Origin: Candidatus Poribacteria bacterium
GTDB lineage: Bacteria; Poribacteria; WGA-4E; GCA-2687025
Reading direction: 5' to 3'
Length of the DNA: 64,000 nucleotides
Assembly (NCBI GenBank): GCA_018644665.1
Contig: JABGQA010000065.1
Location: forward strand, 1-64,000
A program made the translations under genes and the position numbers. Position 1 is the first letter of the stretch. Each line of letters starts with the position of its first letter. Under the pieces are notes generated by a model. That model saw only the letters and a program-made list of their open reading frames with translations, had not been told where the DNA came from and did no database searches. Shown here one piece after another: positions 36,491 to 45,009 of this stretch.

Positions 36491-38599
36491 ATGCCCACTC
36501 TCCCCCGCCGCGCCCTGTTCGTCGTATTCGCAGCATCGATCATGGGAAGCCTGATGAGTCTCACCGCCTCCGCGTCCGGCCAACGCGTCGAGATCACGCG
36601 CGATGAGTGGGGCGTGCCACACATCCATGCCGATACGGAGCTGGGCGCCATCTACGGGCAAGGGTACGCCGTCGCGGAGGACCGGCTGGCGACGGTGATG
36701 CGCCTCTACCGAATGGCGCTGGGTCGCATGGCGGAGGCGTTCGGGCCTGACCACGTGGACGACGACTACATCAGCCGCCTGTCACGACATGAGGAGATCG
36801 CCCGCGAGCGATTCGGCGACATCCCTCAGGAGTATCAGGACGCCCTGACGGCCTATGTGGCAGGCATCCGCGCGTACATGGCGGAACACCCAGAACGCGT
36901 GCCGGACTACGCGATCGACCCCGAGCCGCATCACCCGGTGGCCGCGGGCAGGCAGTTCATCTGGGGATGGCCCCTCGGTCAGGCGTTCGACGACCTGTCC
37001 CACGCCGACGACGAGGAGCAGGAGGACTCGGGTCGAGGCTCCAACCAATGGACCGTGTCCGGTCGCCGCACGAAGGACGGCCATCCGATCCTCGTGTTCG
37101 ACCCGCATCTCAGTTGGCGCGGCGCATCGCTCCTGTGGGAGTCACACCTTCACGGAGGCGACCTACACGCCTACGGCTTCGGCGTGCCGGGTACGCCGTA
37201 CATCGGACTGGGCCACAACGACCACGTCGCGTGGGCGATGACGACCGGCGGGCCGGACACGGCCGACGTGTACGAACTCACGCTGAATCCACTGAATCCG
37301 ATGCAGTATCGCTACGATGACGAATGGCGACCCCTCACGCGCAGGACGATCGAGATCGCGGTGAAGACGGACTCGGGCGTGGAGACGGTCAGCCGTCCCG
37401 CGTTCGCGTCACATCACGGCCCCATCGGCGAACTACGCGGGAGCAAAGCGTACGCCTTCAAGCTGGCCCACATGGACGAAGTCGGCCTCGTGGAACAACT
37501 CGCCGAGATGAACAAGTCTCGGAACGTCGGCGAGTTCCTCGCGGCGATGTCGATGGCGCAGCTCATGCCGCAGAACGTGATGTACGCGGACGTGCACGGG
37601 AACACCTACTACCAGCGCACAGGACGCGTGCCGATACGGCCGGACGGGTACGACTGGCGCAAACCGGTCCCCGGTGACACGTCGGATTCGGAGTGGCTGG
37701 GCATCCACGATACAGCGGACCTCGTGCAAATACTCAACCCGGCCGCGGGGTGGATGCAGAACTGCAACATCTCGCCCGGTACGATGACCGAAAACAGCCC
37801 GATGACCGCCGATCGCTACCCCTACTACATCTACATGAACTCCACCGACGGCGCGAACCCGCGCGGCCGGCGCGCCGTTGAGCTTCTGTCGGTGGCCGAG
37901 GGGTTGACGCTCGCCGACGCGACCGCGATAGCCAACGACCACTACGCACACGGCGAGAAGCCCTGGCGCGAGGCGCTGCTCCGCGCGTTCGACGCCGATC
38001 CCCGCGCGGAGTTGAGCGATGCTGCGGAAATGCTCCGAGCGTGGGACGGACACGCGCATCGAGACTCGGTTGGAATGACCCTGTTCCTCGCCGTCTTACA
38101 CGCCTTGGGCGAGGAACGGCGCGCCTTCCGCGGCGCGGCTCTCAACGGCGAGGACGCTCTCACCGCGTCGGAGACTGAGGCACTGCTCAGCGCTCTGGCA
38201 GGCGGTGTAGCTCACATGCGGGACACCTACGGTCGGCTGGACGTGCCGTGGGGCGACGTGTGGCGCGGTCGGCGGGGAGACGAGAGCTGGCCCGTGAGCG
38301 GCGTTTCGGGCGAGGCGGGGCTGTCAACATTGCGAGCGGTGAACGGCAGTTGGGAAGACGACGGTGTTGGGTACATCCGCGCGGGGCAGCTCTGCACGAC
38401 GGTTGTCATGCTGGAGCCGGGCGCTGTGCGGTCGTACAGCGCGACGCCGTACGGGCAGAGCGACGATCCCGAATCACCTCACTACACGGACCAGGGACGC
38501 CTGCTCTTCGCGGAAGAGAAGCTGAAGGACTCGCGGTATCGGCGGGACATCCCGGCGGATCAGGTGGGGTCGCGCGTCGTTCTACAGTACGGGGAGTGA
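36491..38599 (+). CDS. Penicillin acylase (amidase) family protein
   Basis: Signal peptide, 'DEWGVPHIHADTELGAIYGQGYAVAEDRL', nucleophile region 'RGSNQWTVSGRRTKDGHPIL'; start at ATG 36491. Confidence 0.9.
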   Translation: MPTLPRRALFVVFAASIMGSLMSLTASASGQRVEITRDEWGVPHIHADTELGAIYGQGYAVAEDRLATVMRLYRMALGRMAEAFGPDHVDDDYISRLSRHEEIARERFGDIPQEYQDALTAYVAGIRAYMAEHPERVPDYAIDPEPHHPVAAGRQFIWGWPLGQAFDDLSHADDEEQEDSGRGSNQWTVSGRRTKDGHPILVFDPHLSWRGASLLWESHLHGGDLHAYGFGVPGTPYIGLGHNDHVAWAMTTGGPDTADVYELTLNPLNPMQYRYDDEWRPLTRRTIEIAVKTDSGVETVSRPAFASHHGPIGELRGSKAYAFKLAHMDEVGLVEQLAEMNKSRNVGEFLAAMSMAQLMPQNVMYADVHGNTYYQRTGRVPIRPDGYDWRKPVPGDTSDSEWLGIHDTADLVQILNPAAGWMQNCNISPGTMTENSPMTADRYPYYIYMNSTDGANPRGRRAVELLSVAEGLTLADATAIANDHYAHGEKPWREALLRAFDADPRAELSDAAEMLRAWDGHAHRDSVGMTLFLAVLHALGEERRAFRGAALNGEDALTASETEALLSALAGGVAHMRDTYGRLDVPWGDVWRGRRGDESWPVSGVSGEAGLSTLRAVNGSWEDDGVGYIRAGQLCTTVVMLEPGAVRSYSATPYGQSDDPESPHYTDQGRLLFAEEKLKDSRYRRDIPADQVGSRVVLQYGE

Positions 38600-38618
38600 G
38601 TCGGCCGTCGGATAGGGC

Positions 38619-39455
38619 TTATTCGGGGGGCGGGCGTATTCCGCCGCGCGCTGCCAGGGCCGCCGCCGCGCGTGTCGCGATCTCCAGGCCAACGGCCTCC
38701 TCGCCTATGCTCTGCAGGGGCCCGCGTTCGTACTCGTCGACGCCGAGGCCGTCGACATAGTGCGCTAGGGCCCATCGGTCGCGTTCCGCTAGAGCGTCGC
38801 CGAACGACGGCATTGGCGTCCCGGCCAATCCGGTGACGAACACCCGGTAGAGGTCCTCGACGCGGTCGCCTGTCTTGCGCGGTCGATAGCTCAGATCGCG
38901 AGGCTGTATGGAACGGCCTTGCGCGTCCGTCTGGGAGAATGCGGACGGGCCGTCGCCGTAACCCCTGTCGCCGTGGCAGCGCGGGCACTCCATCTGCTGG
39001 TAGAGGCCCTTACCTCGGCTCATGGTCTCGTCGGTGCGCGGTGGGGCGTCGGCAACTTGCAGGAGTTCCGGGGCGTCGTCACCGCGGGGTCGCCGGATCA
39101 GGCCGAGGAGGTAGTCGGCGAGAAGCCAGGCCTCGTGCTCGCTGAGCTGGGCCTGAGGCAGCATCGGCGTCGTGGCGACGCCCTGCGTGATCGAGCGGAA
39201 CACGTCCTCGCGGAGCGGCGGCTCGCCCTGGGCGGTCGTCCTGAACTTGTATCGGCCCGATGTGAAGTCCGGCGGCTTCGTCCGCAGCTTGTAGACGAGC
39301 ACGCCGTCACCTGCGCCGGTCACGCCATGGCAGGGCGCGCAGTCCTCCAGGTACAGGAGCTCCACGGGCCCTAGGGGCGGGCCTTCGTCGCCGCCCAGCG
39401 CGGGGATGGAGGTCACCCAACTAATGGCCGCCAGGGCCAGCAACAGCCGTCGCAT
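38619..39455 (-). CDS. Secreted di-haem c-type cytochrome
   Basis: Signal peptide; two CxxCH motifs (CAPCH, CPRCH). Confidence 0.88.
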   Translation of the reverse strand: MRRLLLALAAISWVTSIPALGGDEGPPLGPVELLYLEDCAPCHGVTGAGDGVLVYKLRTKPPDFTSGRYKFRTTAQGEPPLREDVFRSITQGVATTPMLPQAQLSEHEAWLLADYLLGLIRRPRGDDAPELLQVADAPPRTDETMSRGKGLYQQMECPRCHGDRGYGDGPSAFSQTDAQGRSIQPRDLSYRPRKTGDRVEDLYRVFVTGLAGTPMPSFGDALAERDRWALAHYVDGLGVDEYERGPLQSIGEEAVGLEIATRAAAALAARGGIRPPPE

Positions 39456-39523
39456 GTTCGCGTGGATCTCCCGGGGCGCGCGCCTGAACCTACACCCAAA
39501 TCGTAGCTCGTCCTCCCCGGAGA

Positions 39524-39579
39524 CCCATCGCTCAGAGGCCCACCGGGCCTCTTCGTTCCCCTGCGAGGGGAAGACGTTC
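39524..39579. repeat. Two-hairpin dispersed repeat, copy 2
   Basis: CCCATCGCTCAGAGGCCCACCGGGCCTCTTCGTTCCCCTGCGAGGGGAAGACGTTC; covariant with 24497..24551. Confidence 0.75.
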
Positions 39580-41196
39580 GCTGCTCGCCGACGCTAACGA
39601 CTCGATGCTGTCGGCGCGGAGCGGAACGCCGTGGATCATCTCGTTGACCAACGGGTCGAGGTAGTACCGCGCGATCCACTCGATGACGGGGACGCATACG
39701 GCGTCCCCGAAGCCGAAGAGGGCGCGGTTCAGGGAGCCGTCCAGCCGGTAGTCGTCTGCGCCCATCAGTCGAGCGCACTCGCGACCGGATAGCAGACGGA
39801 CTGCGTAGCGCCCTTTCCCCGCCTGGAACAGGATCTGTCGCGCGCTGCCTCCGCGCGGGGTCCGAAGGCATCCCGCGATGCCGTCCGTGCGTAGTTCCGC
39901 CCGCGTGACGCCCTTACGGACGCGCCTGAACACGGCTCCGTGGCTGACGCGGCCGCCATCGATCATCCGGTCGGCGATCTCTCGGTGCTTGGGACTCATC
40001 TGACTGAGCAGGTACGATGCGCGGTCCTCGCTCCACCAGGCGTCGTCCGTCGGCGGGAGGTCATCCAACACGTCCGACAGCGCCAGATCCGACCGCGGGG
40101 GCTGAGGAAGCGAGCGCACTGCCCATCGGATGCCGGGTCGTCCGTCGATGAAGTCGAAAAGCGCGCGGGGGCGTAGGTCGCTCTCGTCCAGCGGAGCGTC
40201 GGCGGACGGCCGCTCGTCCAGGCAGCCGTCCAGCGTAGCCACGATGAACACGCGTCGACGGCTCTGCGGGACGAAGTGGCGCGCGTCGAGCGCGAATACA
40301 TCGACCGAGTATCCGAGGTCGTTTAGGGCGCCGAGGGCGACTTCGAGATCGGCCCCTTTCCGCGACGTAAGGAACCCCGGCACGTTCTCCAGCATGATGA
40401 GCGGAGGCCGTCGCTCCCGCATCTCATCGATGACGCGTGTGAACCCCCAGAACGCGGACGAATGGGGGCCGGCCAGGCCGCGCCGCCCACCGGCCAGCGA
40501 CAGGTCGTTGCAGGGAAACGACGCGATGGCCAGCGACACGTCCGGCACATCGGACGCGGATAGGTCGTGCACGTCGAGCACGTGGTAATGGGGGTCGTCG
40601 TCCCGGAAGTGGGCGTCGTGCATCTCTCGCTTGGCGGGGTCGATGTCGTTGGCGAAGACGGTCGACCACCCATGCCGCTCCAACGCGTACCGATGCAAGC
40701 CGATACCCGCGAAGAAGTCCGCGACGGTCTTGCGCGGCGCCAGCGCGCGGCCGGTAGGGGCCGTGTCGCCGTCGACGGCCTGCATCACGGTGTCCGCGCA
40801 CGCATCGACGTCACGCTCAACGGAACTCTCCCACAGCCTGACGACCGTCCAGCCGTCGCTCAAGAGGTCGCGCGTGACCCGGGCGTCGCGCGCCATGTTC
40901 CCGCGTATCTTCGCCAGCCAGTAGTCACGCCTGCTCGCGCGCGTGAACTGATCTTCCAGGCATGCCAGGCCGCGCCGTCGCCATTGCCCGCCGTGCCAGT
41001 AGTCGCCGTCCACGAAGACGGCCAGTTTGCGCGTCCGGGACGCGATGTCCGGCTTGCCCGGCAGGTCGGCGTTCCCTGTGCGGTATCGCAGTCCTCGCGC
41101 CCACAAGGCGCGACGCAGCGCGACCTCCGGCGGGGTGTCCTTCGACCCGACGCGACGCATTCTCGTAGACACAGATGCCGGGATTGCCTCGGTCAT
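39532..41196 (-). CDS. Vsr-like endonuclease domain fused to C5-cytosine DNA methyltransferase
   Basis: N-term 'RMRRVGSKDTPPEVALRRALWARGLRYRTGNADLPGKPDI...FVDGDYWHG'; C-term 'VADFFAGIGLHRYAL', 'SFPCNDLSLAG', 'LENVPGF', 'QSRRRVFIVAT'; start at MTEAIPAS. Confidence 0.88.
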   Translation of the reverse strand: MTEAIPASVSTRMRRVGSKDTPPEVALRRALWARGLRYRTGNADLPGKPDIASRTRKLAVFVDGDYWHGGQWRRRGLACLEDQFTRASRRDYWLAKIRGNMARDARVTRDLLSDGWTVVRLWESSVERDVDACADTVMQAVDGDTAPTGRALAPRKTVADFFAGIGLHRYALERHGWSTVFANDIDPAKREMHDAHFRDDDPHYHVLDVHDLSASDVPDVSLAIASFPCNDLSLAGGRRGLAGPHSSAFWGFTRVIDEMRERRPPLIMLENVPGFLTSRKGADLEVALGALNDLGYSVDVFALDARHFVPQSRRRVFIVATLDGCLDERPSADAPLDESDLRPRALFDFIDGRPGIRWAVRSLPQPPRSDLALSDVLDDLPPTDDAWWSEDRASYLLSQMSPKHREIADRMIDGGRVSHGAVFRRVRKGVTRAELRTDGIAGCLRTPRGGSARQILFQAGKGRYAVRLLSGRECARLMGADDYRLDGSLNRALFGFGDAVCVPVIEWIARYYLDPLVNEMIHGVPLRADSIESLASASSERLPLAGERRGPVGL

Positions 41197-41274
41197 GCTC
41201 AGTCCGGCTTGGGACGCGTCGCGGACGCGGTAAGGGAATACGGCAGCCACGGCCGGTCGGGTACGTCCTTGGAC

Positions 41275-42210
41275 TTACTCCGCGATCAGCGCGTGCAGAT
41301 CGCGCCAGCCGACGAGTTTCACGTTCTGCTCGTCGAGGAACTGCGCCATCGCTGGGTCGGTGAAGATGCGATAGTCGTTGTGCCGCCGACGCCAGGCACT
41401 CGTGATCGCGCGCGTCTCCGCGCTGTCTGTCGCGAGGTGCACGATGATCTGTGTGACCCCGGCCGGCAGGCCACGGATGACGTCGCGGTAATCCTGCGTC
41501 CGGGCGTCGAGTTCGTCGTTCGCAACTCCCGTGATGAGTTCGTCGATGGCGGGCAGCGGCCCGTTGCGTACGATGTCGAGATAACGGTCGTCGATCGGGT
41601 AGCCCTCCGCCTGCGCCCGCGCAATGGCGGGGCCTGTCGGACTGGAGACCATCACGGGAATCCCGTATTCGACGCCGAGCCGGTAGTAGACCTCGAAGAA
41701 CTCGGGCCGCGCGTAGACCGCGCCCATATGCGTGTCGAGGTGCGTTGGGTCGATGCCCAGCGCGATCACGCGGTCGATCTGAGCGCGCAACTCGCGCTCG
41801 ACCTCCTCTGGCTTGGCGCGCAGGGCCACGCTGACGATGTCCTTGTACATGTAGCCATCGTCGTCTAGGAGGCCGGGGACATCGGCCGCAGATGCCACGG
41901 ATCCCCAGCGGTACCGTTTCCATTCGGACGTCAGGGCCAGGTGCACGCCGACATCCCAGTCAGGATTGTCGCGGCAGAGCGCCGCGATCTCGGGCAGCCA
42001 CGGCGCCGGCGCCATGACGCTGAATGAGGATACGGACCCGGTCTCGACGGCCTCTGCGGTCGCCACGTTGACCCCGTGGGAGAGACCCACGTCATCAGCA
42101 TGCACGATGAGCAGACGCGTGTCCGCGTCGTAGCCGAGACGCTCCGCGAGGTTCATGGTCGAGGACGCCGCTGCGAGTGCGAAGGCGAGCGTTAAGCCGA
42201 CGTGCGACAT
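41275..42210 (-). CDS. ChbG/YdjC-type carbohydrate deacetylase family protein
   Basis: 'LLIVHADDVGLSHGVNVATAEAVETGSVSSFSVM', 'DVGVHLALTSEW', 'DPTHLDTHMG'. Confidence 0.88.
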   Translation of the reverse strand: MSHVGLTLAFALAAASSTMNLAERLGYDADTRLLIVHADDVGLSHGVNVATAEAVETGSVSSFSVMAPAPWLPEIAALCRDNPDWDVGVHLALTSEWKRYRWGSVASAADVPGLLDDDGYMYKDIVSVALRAKPEEVERELRAQIDRVIALGIDPTHLDTHMGAVYARPEFFEVYYRLGVEYGIPVMVSSPTGPAIARAQAEGYPIDDRYLDIVRNGPLPAIDELITGVANDELDARTQDYRDVIRGLPAGVTQIIVHLATDSAETRAITSAWRRRHNDYRIFTDPAMAQFLDEQNVKLVGWRDLHALIAE

Positions 42211-42334
42211 GGTTCCATCCTATCGCCGTGGACGCCTGTCGGCGCCTGTTGGGGCGTAGGGTAACATAGTACCACGTCAGTCAGGCCGCCCAGCGCATCG
42301 CAAGGGCGGTCGTAACCCTGGGGAAGGGCGAACA

Positions 42335-43117
42335 GTGAACAAGGGTTCAGCAGTAGTGTGGCTTCTGGGGGCCGCGCTGGCGGTCGGGTCGGCGCCCGCG
42401 ATCGGCGCCGAGCATGATGCGGCGGACGTGGATTCATACCCCGTGGTCGGACGCGGGCCGATCGAGATGGACATCGACCTCGAGTTCGGCGACTGGCGCC
42501 TCGCCAACGAGGTGCTTGTGATGGGCGAAGATAGCTGGGAGCCGCTGGGCGGGACATGGGACGACGAGGACGACCAGTCCGCCACCCTACAGATCGTCTG
42601 GGAACCGGGCGGGCTGTTTTTCAAGTTCATCGTAAAGGACGACGAGTTCATCGCCCAGGGCGGGAACCCGTGGGAGAACGACGGCATCCAGATGGCCATC
42701 GATGGGAGCGCCGGTGAGATTCCCGCCGGCTTCCCGAACGGGACCACGCATCTGTACAACTTCGGCATCGCCGACGGCTGGCAGCCGGAGGCGGGCGACT
42801 TCCAGGGCGACGCCGAGATCGTCATGGAACGCGACGACGCGGCGGCAGAGAATCAGTTCGAGTGGTACATGCCCGTAGAGATATTCGCCGAGAAGGGCAC
42901 GGTGCTGTCCGGGGGCATGGAGATCGCCTTCGCCATCATCGTTAACGACTCGGACCCGGGCGCCGAGGGGCAGACCGGGTGGATCGGCTGGGGGAACCAC
43001 ACGATTGTCTTCGGGAAGCAGCCCGAGGAGATGCAGACGCTGGAACTGCAAGACGAGGTGCTCGCCGTAGACGCGGCTGGCAAGCTCGCGACGGCGTGGG
43101 GCGCGCTGAAGCGCTAG
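42335..43117 (+). CDS. Secreted CBM9-like carbohydrate-binding domain protein
   Basis: Signal peptide; 'LQIVWEPGGLFFKFIVKDDEFIAQGGNPWENDGIQMAIDG', 'GMEIAFAIIVNDSD'. Confidence 0.7.
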   Translation: MNKGSAVVWLLGAALAVGSAPAIGAEHDAADVDSYPVVGRGPIEMDIDLEFGDWRLANEVLVMGEDSWEPLGGTWDDEDDQSATLQIVWEPGGLFFKFIVKDDEFIAQGGNPWENDGIQMAIDGSAGEIPAGFPNGTTHLYNFGIADGWQPEAGDFQGDAEIVMERDDAAAENQFEWYMPVEIFAEKGTVLSGGMEIAFAIIVNDSDPGAEGQTGWIGWGNHTIVFGKQPEEMQTLELQDEVLAVDAAGKLATAWGALKR

Positions 43118-43135
43118 ATCACCGCACGCATTGGA

Positions 43136-43165
43136 GTGAAGGGCGCGGGGAACCGCGCCCTTCAC
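43136..43165. terminator. 13-bp stem, GGAA (GNRA) loop hairpin between convergent genes
   Basis: GTGAAGGGCGCGG-GGAA-CCGCGCCCTTCAC. Confidence 0.75.
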
Positions 43166-43204
43166 CACTTCAGACGGGGCCGAACCATGCGGGGCGGCTG
43201 GCCT

Positions 43205-44074
43205 CTACTGCGTCAGGCTGTCGTAGAGCGACCCCACCCACCGGTCGGGGTTGATGAACCCGCCGCCCCACTCGTCGTCGTAGTCGGCGTTTGGTTTGGC
43301 GGCGATCGCGTCTTCGCGGCTTGTCCCGGCGTCGATTAGGGCCTGCACCCGATCACGACAGGTCGTCAGCACGGCGCGGTAGTGGCGGAGGTCCCCCGGG
43401 CCGGAGAGCGGGCCGTGACCCGGGATGATCTTCGTGTCGCTGTCGATCAGAGGCGTGACCTCGTCCACCGCGGCAATGGCCCCAGCGATCGACCCACCGC
43501 TCCCGACATCGATGAACGGGTAGCGACCGCTGAAGAACGTGTCGCCCATGTGGATCACGTTCGCGTTGCGGAAGTGAACGACAGAGTCGCCGTCCGTGTG
43601 CGCGTTGGCGACATGGAAGACGTGGATGTCGTCGCCGTTCTGGTGGAAGGTCACGGCGTCGCGGAACGTGAGGACCGGCAATGCTCCGGCCGGGCCGTCG
43701 CTCAGGCGGACGCGGACGTTCTCGTGAGCGACGATCGCCGCGCCTGCCGCCGCGATGTTCTCGTTGCCGCCCGTGTGGTCGCCATGATGATGGGTGTTTA
43801 TCAGGAAGCGCACCGGCCTATCCGTCACACTGCCGACGGCGGCGAGTATCTTCTCCGTCAACGGCGCGAACTGGTCGTCTATCAGGAACGCGCCATCATC
43901 GCCGACGGATAGGCCGATGTTCCCGCCTTGCCCCGTGAGCATGTAGACGCCGTCAGCGACTTCGTTGACGCCGATCGTGACGTCGTCATCTTGGGCCGAG
44001 GCTGCCGATACCAAGGCGGCGAGCAGGCAAGCCGAAACCAATGAGCGCGCGTTCAGTAGTCGTGCGTAAGGCAT
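43205..44074 (-). CDS. Secreted metallo-beta-lactamase fold hydrolase
   Basis: Signal peptide; 'NTHHHGDHTGG' (HxHxDH). Confidence 0.9.
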   Translation of the reverse strand: MPYARLLNARSLVSACLLAALVSAASAQDDDVTIGVNEVADGVYMLTGQGGNIGLSVGDDGAFLIDDQFAPLTEKILAAVGSVTDRPVRFLINTHHHGDHTGGNENIAAAGAAIVAHENVRVRLSDGPAGALPVLTFRDAVTFHQNGDDIHVFHVANAHTDGDSVVHFRNANVIHMGDTFFSGRYPFIDVGSGGSIAGAIAAVDEVTPLIDSDTKIIPGHGPLSGPGDLRHYRAVLTTCRDRVQALIDAGTSREDAIAAKPNADYDDEWGGGFINPDRWVGSLYDSLTQ

Positions 44075-44210
44075 AGGGCCCCAATCGTGTGGTCGGCGCT
44101 CTCATAGCTGATGTGCGCCAGCGTTCCATTGCAGCCCGCATGCTACGTTCTGCGGCGGTCTTGCGGCAACGAAGGGCGGCAAACGCACAAACGAACGAGG
44201 GAGGTCTCGA

Positions 44211-44927
44211 ATGCTTGGACAGAGGGTCGTCTCGATCGCTGCGATTGGTTGGTTGGCGGTGTCCATGTCCTGTGGGAGGCCCGCTGGCGTCGGAAACCAA
44301 GAGTCGCCAGATGCGCGCCCTCCCAAACCGCAGATCAGGAAGCCCCAAGTGGAGCAGCGGCGCGAACGCCCCGCCGACCCGGCGCCGCCAAGCGGTGGCG
44401 GGGGGCGTCGCGACCCGATTTGGGCGATGAACACTGCGTGGGGCGAGAGCGACGACGGGCCGGCGGGACTACACTCGGCGGATGTGCCAGTCCTCCGCTA
44501 CACCCCCGGAGATGCGCCTCACGCGTCGGCAGTGCAATGGCGCCGCTCTTCGGAGGGAGGGGACAAGGTGATGATGGCGCTAGGCGACTATGACGGCATG
44601 AATGGCGTGGTGCGCCTGTTCGATGACGAGACACCGGAAGCTCCGGCGCGGCCGAACGTCGGCGTGCAGTTGCACCCCAAGGGCCCCAGCTACTTCGTCG
44701 GCGGCAATGTCGGCATCGGAACGACGGAGCCCACGGCGCGCCTCGACGTCGACTCGGACGCGATCCGCGTGCGGCGGCCGCGCAAGAAGGGCGCACTCGG
44801 GCCGGGCGAAAGGGGCGAGATCGTCTGGGCGCGAGACGACGCCGGGAAGCATTACATCTACGTGAACGTGGACGGCACCCAGTGGCAGGGCGTAGAGCTG
44901 ACTCTGAGCGAGCCCGCGCGTCCGTGA
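44211..44927 (+). CDS. Lipoprotein with 'NVGIGTTEPTARLDV' surface/tail-type motif
   Basis: Lipobox-like 'LAVSMSC'; Pro-rich linker; 'GGNVGIGTTEPTARLDVDSDAIRVR'. Confidence 0.6.
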   Translation: MLGQRVVSIAAIGWLAVSMSCGRPAGVGNQESPDARPPKPQIRKPQVEQRRERPADPAPPSGGGGRRDPIWAMNTAWGESDDGPAGLHSADVPVLRYTPGDAPHASAVQWRRSSEGGDKVMMALGDYDGMNGVVRLFDDETPEAPARPNVGVQLHPKGPSYFVGGNVGIGTTEPTARLDVDSDAIRVRRPRKKGALGPGERGEIVWARDDAGKHYIYVNVDGTQWQGVELTLSEPARP

Positions 44928-45009
44928 CGTTGGCCGGGCGCGCGGCCGCCTGTATGCTTGACGCCTGCGCGCGCTCCGCCATAAACCGACCACCAACCGG
45001 ACACGCAGA

